Shown here piece after piece: positions 16,643 to 26,609 of a stretch of DNA of 64,000 nucleotides. A program made the position numbers and the translations under genes. The notes beneath the pieces are model-generated. The model was not told where the DNA came from. It did no database searches and saw only the letters and a list, made by a program, of their open reading frames with translations. Every line of letters starts with the position of its first letter. The first letter of the stretch is position 1. This DNA is from Armatimonadota bacterium (GTDB lineage Bacteria > Armatimonadota > UBA5829 > DTLH01), in assembly GCA_029551395.1 (NCBI GenBank), contig JAKPFN010000066.1:58252-122251 (forward strand). The letters are read 5' to 3'.

Positions 16643-19303
16643 CTACTCGATATGCATGCCGTGTACACCTGGCTGCGTCAAACCTTCCGGTTGATTTTCC
16701 GGTGGGAGTTTTTCCCACTTTGTCCGCCAGTCTTCCAATGTAGAACCAGGATGCATAGCAGCATAAATCTCGCAGGCAATTGCACGGGCATCTTCGAAGC
16801 TGGGTGCAGCCAGCAGGAATGACACTCGTTCTACCTTAGCTGGGGAATCTCTCATGTCAATAGTTACTGTCCAACCTTCACAACCTGAGACCGGCTCCTG
16901 CAGTGAAAGCATCAGGTTGTAGGCGTCGCCAAGTACTGAAAATGGGCCATCGGCATCTAATGGAAGCTCACGTGTGACATCGAGTGCTTTTAGCAAATAT
17001 TCTCGTGCTTTTTCTTTGTCCTTTTGTTCGTTTGCAATGTGTGCAAGTCCGACGTATGCATTAGGATAAAATCCCATCTGGCACACTTTTTCGCAGTATC
17101 TTTGAGCAACTTCGTATCGTTCACTACTTGAGTAGAGTTGTGCGAGCCTGATAAGCATGCTGTAACGTTGATGCATTTGCTCAGCTAGAGCAGCCCGCCG
17201 GTCTGCTTCTTCATCTCTCCCAAGCAGCAGGTTCATCTGAACGGCACAAAGCATGACTTCCTCATCATTAGCTGCCAGTGGCTCGATAATCCGCATCTGT
17301 TCCAATGCATCTTTAGGTCTGCCTTGGGCTAATAGGAGCCTGAGCAGCAGGATTCGGCAATTTACATCCTGTGGAGCAAGTTTTATTGCACGTTTTATGT
17401 TCTCCAAGGCCTCGTATAACTTATTCCGCCGCCATTGAGAATAAGCGAGTAAAGATAGCAGTGTTGGGTTTCTAGGCCATTCCTTGGTAAGGTTCAAAAG
17501 GTAACCTTCTGCATAATCATATTCATCGATGAGAATACTTGCCCATGCAAAGGCCCATAGAACAGATCCACGTATGTTGTATTTGGAGATTGCCTGTCCA
17601 AAGACATTGGCAGTGTCGTTTATCTCGAAGAAATACCGAGATGCGATTCCGGCGGAAAGCAAGCCTTCCAGGCATTTGGGATCTGCTGCCAGGCATAACT
17701 GAGAAGCTGCCCAGGCACGTTGATAATCGCACACTCTCAATGCCTCATAACACCTGGTCCCCCAATATCTAGCCAGGTTGCGTTTGCCTTTTAACCCCTT
17801 TGGCATCTCAGCCTTCATCTGTTCTGAGATCCTATAGTACCAATTGATAATATCGGATTTTCGCTGCTCAATATCATTATCCGTTCTGCGCCAGTCTGCG
17901 TATGATGGCACCGGCAGGACAAGACGTTCGCGCTGAGGAAAATATTTTATCAGTAGTATTCCTGTGGCTATACATAAAACGCCTATAGAAAAATTACTCA
18001 GGCTTCTACCAATGTCCCAGCCAGATTCATTTGATGCTGCAAATGTCCATATTAATATCAGACAGCCGATAATGGCGGTAATAATCCCCAAGAACTGCAG
18101 TGAGTTGAATTTCATTTCTCCTGCACTTTGCCTGATTGCTTTTTGCAGTTGCTGTGAGTCTTTTTGTTGTTCCTGGCTTGCAATATGCTCGATGTGGTTT
18201 ATCAATCGAATAGCCAGGTCATCAGGGTTGGTGAACAGAACAATAGCAGGTTCAGAATAAGGGCTTTCTTCGTCGGTCTCTGGCAAGCTTACGATCCTAT
18301 CGGCTAATATTGGGTGCGTGTCGTACTCGCTTCTTTCTTCTCCATAAAGCACTTTTTGCTCTATTTCTTTGCGTTCTTCCTCACTTTCTGGTGTCAGTTT
18401 TGTTAAGAGCCACTGACAGAAACTTCCGTCACGCTGCGTCTGAGCTATGATATCCTGCCAGCTTAAGCGATTATTCATGTAGATGGCAACAGCCATTTTG
18501 ATTAAAGAGTTGCAGTTATTATTATTGCCATATAGTTCTGCGGCTACCTGGTCTGCGGCGAATTCGTGCTGCCGGCGATATGTAGCGACCAACCGGTTGC
18601 CATTACGTGCAATTATTTTGTTTACTTGCCATAAAACCTGGGCTAGATAGAACTTTTTATCCTCTGATCTTGCCTTATAGACCAGATCGCCAAGCAAATA
18701 TGCAAGCTGGCCTGTTCTAGCCATTGCATTTGCGACCCAGTTTCCATACCCACGCTCAAAAAGCTTGGCATGGGCCATTTCATGCGCTATAACTGATTTA
18801 AACTCATCCAGAGTACTGATAACAAGCGTACCGATGCCGATTCCGAGGGTGCAGTGTCCGCGTCCCGTTCTGTAGCCGCGAAGCCTTACCCAGGCATTGC
18901 ACCCGCTTTCGAGAACGATTGAATCCGGCGGTTTTACTCCCACTTGTCTTGCAATATCTGCAACAACGTCATAAAGCCTGGGAGCTTCTTTTCTGGATAT
19001 CTGGACGTTGTAAACAGGCCCATCACGCAGGTTTAAGCTTCTGGCTATCAAAAAAGCAAGCTTGGAAACTGCTTTTATCGGCTCGACCATAAGTCCAACA
19101 AGCCCGAATCGGGCTGCACCAATCAGGATCAGAAAGTCGAACAGTAGAAGCAGCAATACTATAACCAGAGCAGTCAGGCTGAAAATGTAGGAAAGTATTA
19201 CCAATACAGAAGCTAAAGCAATGACTCTAACAGTTTCTGATTTGGTTAAGGGTTTTTCTGCCTTTTTTTCTACGTTTGTTGTTGCATTAGTATTGTTAAT
19301 CAA
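16643..19303 (-). CDS. M48-family metalloprotease with C-terminal TPR repeats
   Basis: 886 residues; TTG start with AGGAGGT 5 bases upstream. Two membrane spans at about 30-75 precede an M48 zinc protease domain: VIAHEMAHAKLFERG carries HExxH and EFAADQVAAEL gives the third ligand. Another pair of spans (about 405-455) follows. Residues about 500-850 are TPR-like helical pairs (LLSLLAYSQWRRNKLYEALE, ILLLRLLLAQGRPKDALEQM, AYVGLAHIANEQKDKEKARE). Related HtpX/BepA-type enzymes handle damaged or misassembled envelope proteins, and the TPRs would recruit substrates. This role is inferred from architecture. It converges on the HEAT gene with 15 bases between stops. Confidence 0.88.
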   Translation of the reverse strand: MINNTNATTNVEKKAEKPLTKSETVRVIALASVLVILSYIFSLTALVIVLLLLLFDFLILIGAARFGLVGLMVEPIKAVSKLAFLIARSLNLRDGPVYNVQISRKEAPRLYDVVADIARQVGVKPPDSIVLESGCNAWVRLRGYRTGRGHCTLGIGIGTLVISTLDEFKSVIAHEMAHAKLFERGYGNWVANAMARTGQLAYLLGDLVYKARSEDKKFYLAQVLWQVNKIIARNGNRLVATYRRQHEFAADQVAAELYGNNNNCNSLIKMAVAIYMNNRLSWQDIIAQTQRDGSFCQWLLTKLTPESEEERKEIEQKVLYGEERSEYDTHPILADRIVSLPETDEESPYSEPAIVLFTNPDDLAIRLINHIEHIASQEQQKDSQQLQKAIRQSAGEMKFNSLQFLGIITAIIGCLILIWTFAASNESGWDIGRSLSNFSIGVLCIATGILLIKYFPQRERLVLPVPSYADWRRTDNDIEQRKSDIINWYYRISEQMKAEMPKGLKGKRNLARYWGTRCYEALRVCDYQRAWAASQLCLAADPKCLEGLLSAGIASRYFFEINDTANVFGQAISKYNIRGSVLWAFAWASILIDEYDYAEGYLLNLTKEWPRNPTLLSLLAYSQWRRNKLYEALENIKRAIKLAPQDVNCRILLLRLLLAQGRPKDALEQMRIIEPLAANDEEVMLCAVQMNLLLGRDEEADRRAALAEQMHQRYSMLIRLAQLYSSSERYEVAQRYCEKVCQMGFYPNAYVGLAHIANEQKDKEKAREYLLKALDVTRELPLDADGPFSVLGDAYNLMLSLQEPVSGCEGWTVTIDMRDSPAKVERVSFLLAAPSFEDARAIACEIYAAMHPGSTLEDWRTKWEKLPPENQPEGLTQPGVHGMHIE

Positions 19304-19501
19304 TTCGACCTCCTGCCTGCTTGATAGTTAAAGTATATTTTAGCTGCTGCAATTTTGCAATCAATCTCCCACAGATAGCAATATTTTAACACCATTGCGG
19401 TCAGTCTTGCTTCTAACTCTGCATTATTTGTGGTAACATGGCGAATAGTTCAGCTTAATTCAGAATAAACAGTTAACTCTTCATAAGATGGAGGTGCAGC
19501 C

Positions 19502-20197
19502 ATTTTACATATACTTAAACATCACCGGCTGGTTTTATTGGTTGGTGTAATCATAGTTGTTGCGGCCATAGCATTAGGCGCTGTAGGGCTTTATGCATCA
19601 GACAAAAAGGACGATACTCCTATTCCGAACAGCCTGCAGATTCAAGAAGGTATGGATGAGAAGCCAGATGAACCGCTAGAGCCTTCTCAAATCACCTCAA
19701 AGGACGATTTTATGCCTCGTCCCAAAGGCTATGATATTCTCATAGATAAATCTGCTCGCGAGATGAAGATATTTGTCAGCGGGAAGCTGTATCGCACTTA
19801 CACCGTGTATCTTGGTTTCACGCCTGATGGGCACAAGACCCGTCGGGGTGACGGCCGCACTCCAGAAGGTGAGTATTACATCAGCAGGCGCAACGAAGCA
19901 AGCGTCTACTACAGATCTCTGTTGATTTCATATCCGTCACCCAGGGACACTCAACGGGCAGTTTCATCAGGGCTTGTGAACAGGTCCGTTCTTGATGCAG
20001 TTATCTCGGCGTATGCTAAAAAGGCAACTCCTCCGCAGAATACTCGCCTTGGAGGGAATATCTGCATTCATGGAGAAGGCAGCCGTTCCAGACCGCAAAA
20101 GGATTGGACTGCCGGGTGCATCGCCGTTACGAACAGGGAAATGTCCGAGATTTTCGGACTGATTCCAGCAGGCACGCCAGTAACCATCAGACCATAG
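19502..20197 (+). CDS. L,D-transpeptidase (YkuD domain), membrane-anchored
   Basis: 231 residues if read from ATT 19502; 219 from TTG 19538. GGAGGT at 19490-19495 is 6 bases before the ATT, a stop lies just upstream (19484), and the extra residues (LHILKHHRLV) supply the positive N-terminus that the following membrane span needs. TTG 19538 has no ribosome-binding site. The C-terminal half is a YkuD domain: YDILIDKSAREMKIFVSG, RRGDGRTPEGEYYI, GGNICIHGEGSR and WTAGCIAV with the catalytic cysteine. These enzymes make 3-3 peptidoglycan cross-links or attach proteins to peptidoglycan. A variable linker (about 25-65) separates anchor and domain. Confidence 0.9.
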   Translation: MLHILKHHRLVLLVGVIIVVAAIALGAVGLYASDKKDDTPIPNSLQIQEGMDEKPDEPLEPSQITSKDDFMPRPKGYDILIDKSAREMKIFVSGKLYRTYTVYLGFTPDGHKTRRGDGRTPEGEYYISRRNEASVYYRSLLISYPSPRDTQRAVSSGLVNRSVLDAVISAYAKKATPPQNTRLGGNICIHGEGSRSRPQKDWTAGCIAVTNREMSEIFGLIPAGTPVTIRP

Positions 20198-20252
20198 GCT
20201 AAGTTTTGCAGGTTTCATCATTGCACGCTGCTCGTCACTCGTCTTTGCACTG

Positions 20253-20261
20253 TGTTATAAT
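20253..20261 (+). promoter_or_regulatory. Extended -10 promoter of the DUF362 / ferredoxin operon
   Basis: TGTTATAAT is a full extended -10 (TG-n-TATAAT) with a weak -35 region (CGTCAC near 20233). Transcription would start near 20268, about 45 bases before the DUF362 start codon. Confidence 0.6.
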
Positions 20262-20312
20262 CTTCGTAGAGGCATACTGGCTCCGACAGAGGAAAGCATC
20301 GAGGAGAGAGTG

Positions 20313-21245
20313 ATGAGTGACAAGTTAAGCAGGCGAGACCTTCTGACTGCAGCCTTAGGCACTGCTGCAGCGTTTGTGATAGGCGGATGCTCCAGCACCA
20401 AAGGGGGCAGCCAGCCGGAATCATCGGCTGGTAGAAGACCTAAAACAACTGGCCCTGGGAAGCTGGCTGTAGGTTCGGAAAAAGATGCAGGCAAATCCGT
20501 TCGTGCAGCAGTTGCCGCGCTCGGCGGGATGTCTGCATTTGTGAAAAAAGGCGATTTTGTGGTAATCAAACCGAACGCTGCCTGGGGCAGGGAGCCAGAC
20601 ATGGCTGCAACGACTCATCCTGATGTCCTGCTGGCAGTTAGCGAACTCTGCAAAGAGGCCGGAGCCGGAGATATACTCGTCATTGACCACCTGATAGACC
20701 AGCCTTCAGAGATGGTGCTTGCGCTGACCGGGCTTAAGAAGACTGCAGACAAAGCCGGAGTCAGGATTGTGGCTGCTCAGAACCAGAGCATGTACCGCAA
20801 GATCGATATTCCTGATGGCAAACTGCTGAAGAGCGATGAAGTCCTCAAAGATGTGCTCAAGGCGGATGTATTCATCAATCTGCCAAAGGCCAAGACCCAC
20901 GGGGAGACGAAACTGACTCTTGGACTGAAGAACCTGATGGGTGTTATGTGGAACAGGCAGGCATGGCATTCAAATGGGCTGCATCAGAGCATCGCAGACT
21001 TCGCAACAGCCGTCAGACCCGATCTTACTATCCTCGATGCCACCCGTATCCTGCTTACCAACGGCCCTAAAGGTCCTGGAGAGACGAAAGATGTCGGGCA
21101 GGTAATAGCCGGAACAGACCTTGTGGCAGTCGATGCCTATGGAGCAACACTTTTCGGCATGAAACCAGAGGATATCGAACACATCCGTCTGGCTCATGAG
21201 GCTAAACTGGGTGAAATAGACTTTGCCAGACTGATGGTGAAGTAA
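20313..21245 (+). CDS. DUF362 exported protein (Tat-type lipoprotein signal)
   Basis: 310 residues from ATG 20313, with GAGGAG 6 bases upstream; an overlapping GTG at 20310 adds one residue. The N-terminus has a Tat-like SRRDLLTAALG followed by a hydrophobic run and lipobox GGC, so a folded, probably cofactor-bearing protein is exported and lipidated. The rest is a DUF362 domain: GDFVVIKPNAAWGRE, VFINLPKAKTHGETKLTLG, LGLKNLMGVMW, DLTILDATRIL and GTDLVAVDAYGATLFG. Family members sit with or are fused to 4Fe-4S ferredoxins. Here the next gene, 20 bases on, is a membrane polyferredoxin, so the two probably form one redox unit. The substrate is unknown. Confidence 0.88.
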   Translation: MSDKLSRRDLLTAALGTAAAFVIGGCSSTKGGSQPESSAGRRPKTTGPGKLAVGSEKDAGKSVRAAVAALGGMSAFVKKGDFVVIKPNAAWGREPDMAATTHPDVLLAVSELCKEAGAGDILVIDHLIDQPSEMVLALTGLKKTADKAGVRIVAAQNQSMYRKIDIPDGKLLKSDEVLKDVLKADVFINLPKAKTHGETKLTLGLKNLMGVMWNRQAWHSNGLHQSIADFATAVRPDLTILDATRILLTNGPKGPGETKDVGQVIAGTDLVAVDAYGATLFGMKPEDIEHIRLAHEAKLGEIDFARLMVK

Positions 21246-21265
21246 CTACAGGTCTTTTATAAAAT

Positions 21266-22876
21266 ATGAAAGCCAAAAATCCTCGAGGCAAATCCAAACC
21301 GCTTCGTGAGCGGCTATATAATATGCAGACGCTGCGCCGGGCTGTGCAGTTACTATTTTTTGCCCTGTTCATCTATTTGTTTGCTCTGACAATCGGACGT
21401 ACAGACTCGGAGGGCAATCTTGGGCTGCCTGCCCCTATTCCGGTGGACTTTTTCTTCCGTATCGATCCGCTTGTTGGGCTGACGACTATGATTGCCGCGC
21501 GGAAGACCATCACCATCCTGCTTCTGTATGGCATTCCTGTAGTGCTGCTGACCGTGCTCTTAGGCAGGTTCTTCTGCGGCTGGATTTGCCCTCTGGGTAC
21601 GACACTGGATGCGGCGAATTCTCTGTTTTTCAAAAGCCGGCGTTCATCTACGAGCAAACCATCATTCATTACCCGAAGCTGGAAGTATATTATCCTCGTG
21701 GCAGTCCTGACTGCTGCCGTTTTTTCAGCCCAGGCTGCTTATCTGTTCGACCCGATTACAATAATCACCCGCGCGATGACTTTTGTTGTCTATGCGCCGG
21801 TTCAATTGGTCATTCGTTCTCTTGGAACTACGGAATTCCTTTCAGAACGCGCTCCATTCCTGCTGGAAAACGGATTTTTCTACGGGCACCAGTTCTTTTA
21901 CCGGATGAACTTGGTGTTTTTTGCAATCTTCATTGCGATTATTGCTGCTGAAGCCTACAGCAGAAGGTTCTGGTGCAGGAACCTGTGCCCTTTAGGAGCG
22001 CTGCTTGGGCTTATTTCACAAGTTTCACTTATCAAGCGGTTGGTAGGAAACACTTGTATCGACTGCGGCAGGTGCATCCGGGAATGTAAGATGTCGGCAA
22101 TATGCGATGACCCACGAGAATACATCGCTCCCGAGTGCATTTATTGCTATTCTTGCACAAAGGTTTGTCCAACAGATGCAACACGTATTATTCCGGCAAC
22201 TTCTTCAGCAACTTATCGGATCGATACAGATATGACCCGCCGCAGGGCGCTGCAAGCTATTGGTATAGGTATCGGATGGGCGGCTCTGGTGCATACCAAC
22301 TTGGCAACCAAGACTGTAAGAGAGACAGGAATCAAGTCGTCCAGCCCTCAGCTCATTCGTCCGCCTGGGTCGCTGCCTGAGCCTGAATTCTTAGATAGGT
22401 GTGTCCGATGCAGCGAATGTATGAAGGTCTGTCCTACCAACGGACTCCAGCCTGCGCTGACAGAAGCAGGGATAGAAGGGCTTTGGACACCTATCTTGGT
22501 TCCAAAGATAGGCGAATGCGCACAAAACTGCAACCTGTGCTCCAAAGTCTGCCCAACACAGGCCATTCAGCCGTTCGAGAAAGATGAGAAGCAGCATATT
22601 TTCATCGGGACAGCCGTAATCGACCGCAGCCAGTGCATTGTCTGGAATGGAGATAAGGCCTGCCTGATTTGCGAAGAATACTGTTCATACCTTGCTGTGC
22701 ATTTTAGAGAAGTAGATGGAGTCCGTCGGCCGTTTGTCAATGAGAAGAAGTGCACCGGTTGTGGGAAATGCGAAAGCGCGTGCCCAATCCAGCCCCAGGC
22801 TGCCATCCGGGTCTTTTCATTTGGCGACAAGCGTCACATGAGCCGTGAAGAGCAGAAATTCTGGAGCGAGAGCTGA
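21266..22876 (+). CDS. NapH/NosR-like membrane polyferredoxin
   Basis: 536 residues. About five membrane spans (residues 22-225) include the FFCGWICPLG and FWCRNLCPLG motifs of the NapH/NosR/CcoG-type 4Fe-4S binding family. Then come classical ferredoxin motifs: CIDCGRCIRECKMSAIC, CIYCYSCTKVCPTDA, CVRCSECMKVCPTNGLQ, CAQNCNLCSKVCPTQAIQ and CTGCGKCESACPIQ, enough for several clusters. Between the second and third motifs is RRRALQAIGIGIGWAALVH, resembling a buried Tat-type signal or a further span. It likely passes electrons between the quinone pool and an exported partner, plausibly the DUF362 protein encoded just upstream. The physiological acceptor cannot be read from the sequence. Confidence 0.9.
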   Translation: MKAKNPRGKSKPLRERLYNMQTLRRAVQLLFFALFIYLFALTIGRTDSEGNLGLPAPIPVDFFFRIDPLVGLTTMIAARKTITILLLYGIPVVLLTVLLGRFFCGWICPLGTTLDAANSLFFKSRRSSTSKPSFITRSWKYIILVAVLTAAVFSAQAAYLFDPITIITRAMTFVVYAPVQLVIRSLGTTEFLSERAPFLLENGFFYGHQFFYRMNLVFFAIFIAIIAAEAYSRRFWCRNLCPLGALLGLISQVSLIKRLVGNTCIDCGRCIRECKMSAICDDPREYIAPECIYCYSCTKVCPTDATRIIPATSSATYRIDTDMTRRRALQAIGIGIGWAALVHTNLATKTVRETGIKSSSPQLIRPPGSLPEPEFLDRCVRCSECMKVCPTNGLQPALTEAGIEGLWTPILVPKIGECAQNCNLCSKVCPTQAIQPFEKDEKQHIFIGTAVIDRSQCIVWNGDKACLICEEYCSYLAVHFREVDGVRRPFVNEKKCTGCGKCESACPIQPQAAIRVFSFGDKRHMSREEQKFWSES

Positions 22877-23053
22877 GTTTTGTGACCACACAACTGGCCT
22901 TCTCTGAGATGCAATCCAACGCTGGCTAGCAGAGCAATCTACATAACGTATACCTCCACTTATTACAGCGTTAGTTCGCTACTTATACCAATAAACGGGA
23001 ATTGCTTTATATTGATGTAGATATAAATGAGGAAGGCAAGCTAATAACTTGCT

Positions 23054-26000
23054 TTAGTTGAACAAGGTGTTGAAGTCGAAGCGGGCCTGGATGTCCTTCT
23101 TTGTGCCATTGGCGGTCTCGTAGGTCTTCAGCTCGCCGGAAAGCGTGAAGTAATGGTCGGCGCTGATCTGATGGTCATACTTGGCCTTATAAGTGTGGCC
23201 TTTTGTGCGTCCACCAGGTGTGGAAATATCGTCAAGCGAGTATCCTACCTCAAAAAGCGCTCCCCAACCAAGCTTGCCTGAGAGAGAAAGGCCGTACATA
23301 TCTTTGTCTGTGCGGGCGGCGAAGTTGGATTCCTCTTTGAAGCTGGCTGCGACGCCGAATCCCTTGAGAACTGTGGCAAGCTTGAACGAACTGCCTCCCA
23401 CAGGCTCTATCTTTCCATCCTGCTTCTCTTTATAGGAGAAGTAGTTGTAGCTCAAGCTGGTCTTGCTCGAAAGCTTGTAATCAACGTTGTAGTTTCTGAT
23501 GTCCAGCGGGTTACCAGGGCCAAGATCGCGCTCTTTGTAAGAAACATCGAATTTCAGCCGCTTGTTCTCACTGCGGTCGCTGACAAATGCAAAGCCGCGA
23601 GTAAGCGGATGATTGCCGTTTACATCTCTGGATGCGCCATACTCGGCAATGAAGCTGCCCTTGAAAACATTGGTTTCCAGCTTGATTGCTTCTGTTTCCT
23701 TGGAAAGCTTGCCTTGTCTGTCCTCAACTGCGCGGCTGGCAGTCAGCTTCACATTGCTGAACATGAGGAACCGGTCTGAGACAATCCCGGAAAGCGAGAA
23801 TGTCCGCTTTGCTGTCAGGTCGACATTGCTTCCATCCTTGTCCATCGCCTCTGCGGAGAACTTCAACCGTTTGGAGATGTCCCACTGCAGTCCGTAAGAG
23901 CGGATTTCCTCGGAACCGCTGTCCCGGTCTATCATAGTGAGCGCACCCGTCAGGTTCAACTTGCTGGACAGCTTGGAAGAAAGATTGAATGATTGCGTGT
24001 TTTCGAATCTGCCGTCTCCGAAGTCTACTGTCTTTCGGTCTGCGACTCCCCATGTCTTTTTGTTCTTGTTCGACTCAAGGTGCATATGTGTGATGGTAGC
24101 TGTTGTCTCTGTTCCATCCTGTTTGACAACCGTGTTTGTGTCATGAAGCCCCATGAAATTAAGCCCGCCAAGAGTCTTAATGCTGTGATCGATTCTGAAC
24201 CACTGGTGCAGGTAGCCGGTTTCGCGGCCATCTGCTCCTTTAGATGAATACTGGTCCCTGAATAGCTTTATCTGTGCTCCGAAACCTGTAGTATAGTTCA
24301 ACTGGTTGCGAAGCTGTTCACGTGCGGCATCAGATGAACTGCTACGGGAGTTGTAATAATAACTCTGTATATTAGCCTGCTTTGAAAGTTTGGCGTTTGC
24401 AGTAAGATCCATGCGCTTGAACCCGCGCTCTCCCTGCATCCAGCCGCGGTCAGGATCTGCCAGGTCGCCAACCCGGTTGAATTCCTGGTCAACCTCTGTG
24501 AACCGAGCATTGACGTCCAGCTTATCGTTTTTGAAGCCAAGGCTTTGCTTGACAACACTTGCTCCGTCACTGTCCGTTACTTTGGAAAATCCCAGCGACA
24601 GACTTCCCATACCCATATTGAGCGAACCGAGCATATTCGTCCTGTGCATTCCCCGCTCGTTATTGAACTGAGATTTCTCAACCGGAGCAAGATGCCCAAG
24701 CTTTTCAAATGACTCGCTTATGCTCTGGTCCATTATGCTCAGGCTGAAATTCTTGCCTGAAATACTCGCGTTGAGCCGTTCTATGGCGCCTTTTCCGTCC
24801 CCAATCTCCAGCATCTGCATATTTGTGTTTATAGACCCTGCGGAGAAGTTAGCACGCATATTGGTTCGCTCGATACCTGCTTCCGAGAGCACCTGTTTCC
24901 GGTCATTGTCGTTTACCTGTTGTGCAGTGGCATTCGGGTCGAATTGCTGCTTGATTTCAAGCGCCATTTGCGTGAGATCATCCTTGGAAAGGCTGCCAAG
25001 CCGGGAAAATCCGCTGTCTACTGACCTGTGGAAGTAGCTCAGGCCGATTTTACTGAAGTTCAACGTGCCAAACTGCGTTGCAATCTCCCCGCTGGCATCA
25101 GAAATGGTATTGAATCCGAGTTTATTCCAGGGAGAGTCCTTTGCAGCCCCTTTGGATGCAAATTCCAGCCCCATATTGGTGCGGCTCATACCGACTTCCT
25201 TCGCAAGCTGATCTCTGTTGCCTTCTCTCAGGTCTTTGGCACGGGTAAATCCTGCTCCTACTTCGCTTGTGCTGAAGTTAGCTTTGAAACTCTTGGATGT
25301 AAACGACAGCGCCTGGCTGGAAATCTCATCTGTCTTGTCCTTAATCTGGTTGGAACTGGCAGAAAGCGACATTCCTGAGCCAAGATTCAACTCGGTCTGC
25401 ATACCTATCCGCTTCAGCCCCTTCTCTTTTGCCAGCCAATTGCGGTCAGCTTCCCTGATATCATTGAACCGGGTGAACTTTTCGCCAACTTCTGACATAG
25501 TTATGCTGGCCCTCAGCCTGTCGGAAGTAAATCCAAGAGACTGGTTGATGATGCTGTCATCTTTGTCCTTTACTTCGTTTGAGGTGGCTGTTAGTGCCAA
25601 GCCTTGCCCCAGGCTCATATTTGCCTGCATATCAAGGCGCTTCATGCCCTTCTCTTTGGCAAGCTGGTTCAACTGAGCGATTGCGTCTTTGTCATTTCCG
25701 AGAGTATCCTGAAGCGCGGATATCCCCGAGAAGTTTGCTCCAACATCCTGATAGCCGAGTTTCAGCTTCAATCCGCCAATACCGAACTCGCCTTCCTGGA
25801 CAATAAGCTCATCACTTTCAGCCTTTTGCTGCCCTGATTGGTTGTTTGCATTTTGAGTAAGGTGATTGATAACTTGGCCGCTGTTCTGAGGGCTGGAGAT
25901 GTACATCATTCCCTTCAGACTACCGATTTTGCCAAGACTGGTGTTGGACTTGATTCCGTAGGTCACGACATCCAGAGGCTGCCCCGCTTCTCTGCTGCCA

Positions 26001-26485
26001 GCGCGGTATGCATAGGTCAGGTTCAGTGACAGGTTTTGGCTCTGCGCTAGCGACAGGCCAGGAATGCCTACTAGAGTTCGTTCACCATTATCAGATTCTG
26101 CGTAACGGTAGCTTGCTCGTATTGCTTGAGTTTGGGATACCGGTTCAGAAAAGACCAGACTTCCACCTGCGTAGTCTATGTAGTAGTCTTTGTTGAGGGT
26201 TTTCTTTGATCCGGCGACGGTGATGCTTTCGCTGCCAGGGATGATGTTTCCATGCCCCAGGATGTAACCAGCTCGTGTGCCGTTGCCCTGCAATGTCTCA
26301 AAAGCCGGACGGCTGGGCTGGGATGCGTCAACTTTTTGCTCGCTCTCGGAGTACATACTGGCTAATCCAGAGATGAGCGCATCCGCTGGATTATCGGCTC
26401 CGGCAGCATATCCTGCCCCAAACATCAGTATCAATATTGTCGTGATTGCGAGAACGCCGCTTGCGATCCCTCTCAAACCAATCAC
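23054..26485 (-). CDS. Repeat-rich outer-membrane beta-barrel-like protein
   Basis: 1143 residues; GTG start with only a weak ribosome-binding site. A signal peptide (GVLAITTILILMFGAGYAAG) is followed by a region with KDYYIDYAGGSLVFSEPVSQ, a strand motif seen in surface proteins. Residues about 245-730 hold six diverged units of about 75-100 residues. Each contains an F-x-R/K then D-L core, an acidic-Arg stretch, LAKExGMxRxxM, and a strand pair (LGSGMSLSASSNQIKD, SLGFTSDRLRASITMSEV). After 730 the sequence is alternating amphipathic strands (LNLTGALTMIDRDSGSEEIR, GLQWDISKRLKFSAEAMDKD) ending ARFDFNTLFN, as in outer-membrane barrels. No catalytic motif. I do not recognise a named family; an outer-membrane or surface location is inferred. 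Confidence 0.72.
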   Translation of the reverse strand: MIGLRGIASGVLAITTILILMFGAGYAAGADNPADALISGLASMYSESEQKVDASQPSRPAFETLQGNGTRAGYILGHGNIIPGSESITVAGSKKTLNKDYYIDYAGGSLVFSEPVSQTQAIRASYRYAESDNGERTLVGIPGLSLAQSQNLSLNLTYAYRAGSREAGQPLDVVTYGIKSNTSLGKIGSLKGMMYISSPQNSGQVINHLTQNANNQSGQQKAESDELIVQEGEFGIGGLKLKLGYQDVGANFSGISALQDTLGNDKDAIAQLNQLAKEKGMKRLDMQANMSLGQGLALTATSNEVKDKDDSIINQSLGFTSDRLRASITMSEVGEKFTRFNDIREADRNWLAKEKGLKRIGMQTELNLGSGMSLSASSNQIKDKTDEISSQALSFTSKSFKANFSTSEVGAGFTRAKDLREGNRDQLAKEVGMSRTNMGLEFASKGAAKDSPWNKLGFNTISDASGEIATQFGTLNFSKIGLSYFHRSVDSGFSRLGSLSKDDLTQMALEIKQQFDPNATAQQVNDNDRKQVLSEAGIERTNMRANFSAGSINTNMQMLEIGDGKGAIERLNASISGKNFSLSIMDQSISESFEKLGHLAPVEKSQFNNERGMHRTNMLGSLNMGMGSLSLGFSKVTDSDGASVVKQSLGFKNDKLDVNARFTEVDQEFNRVGDLADPDRGWMQGERGFKRMDLTANAKLSKQANIQSYYYNSRSSSSDAAREQLRNQLNYTTGFGAQIKLFRDQYSSKGADGRETGYLHQWFRIDHSIKTLGGLNFMGLHDTNTVVKQDGTETTATITHMHLESNKNKKTWGVADRKTVDFGDGRFENTQSFNLSSKLSSKLNLTGALTMIDRDSGSEEIRSYGLQWDISKRLKFSAEAMDKDGSNVDLTAKRTFSLSGIVSDRFLMFSNVKLTASRAVEDRQGKLSKETEAIKLETNVFKGSFIAEYGASRDVNGNHPLTRGFAFVSDRSENKRLKFDVSYKERDLGPGNPLDIRNYNVDYKLSSKTSLSYNYFSYKEKQDGKIEPVGGSSFKLATVLKGFGVAASFKEESNFAARTDKDMYGLSLSGKLGWGALFEVGYSLDDISTPGGRTKGHTYKAKYDHQISADHYFTLSGELKTYETANGTKKDIQARFDFNTLFN

Positions 26486-26566
26486 CCCACTTTATCGATT
26501 ACAAACAACCTTCTAAAACCCAAAAAAGCCAACCAGCCGCAAAACTGCTGATTAGCGCGATTACCT

Positions 26567-26598
26567 GCGCTGTAACTGCTCCATGACACCTACAGCGC
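26567..26598. repeat. Inverted repeat between barrel gene and anti-sigma gene
   Basis: GCGCTGTA / TACAGCGC, 8 bp perfect with a 16-base spacer, just past the stop of the anti-sigma-like gene. No T-run follows on the minus strand, so it is a weak terminator or a protein site. Confidence 0.35.
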
Positions 26599-26609
26599 TG
26601 TTATCTCAT

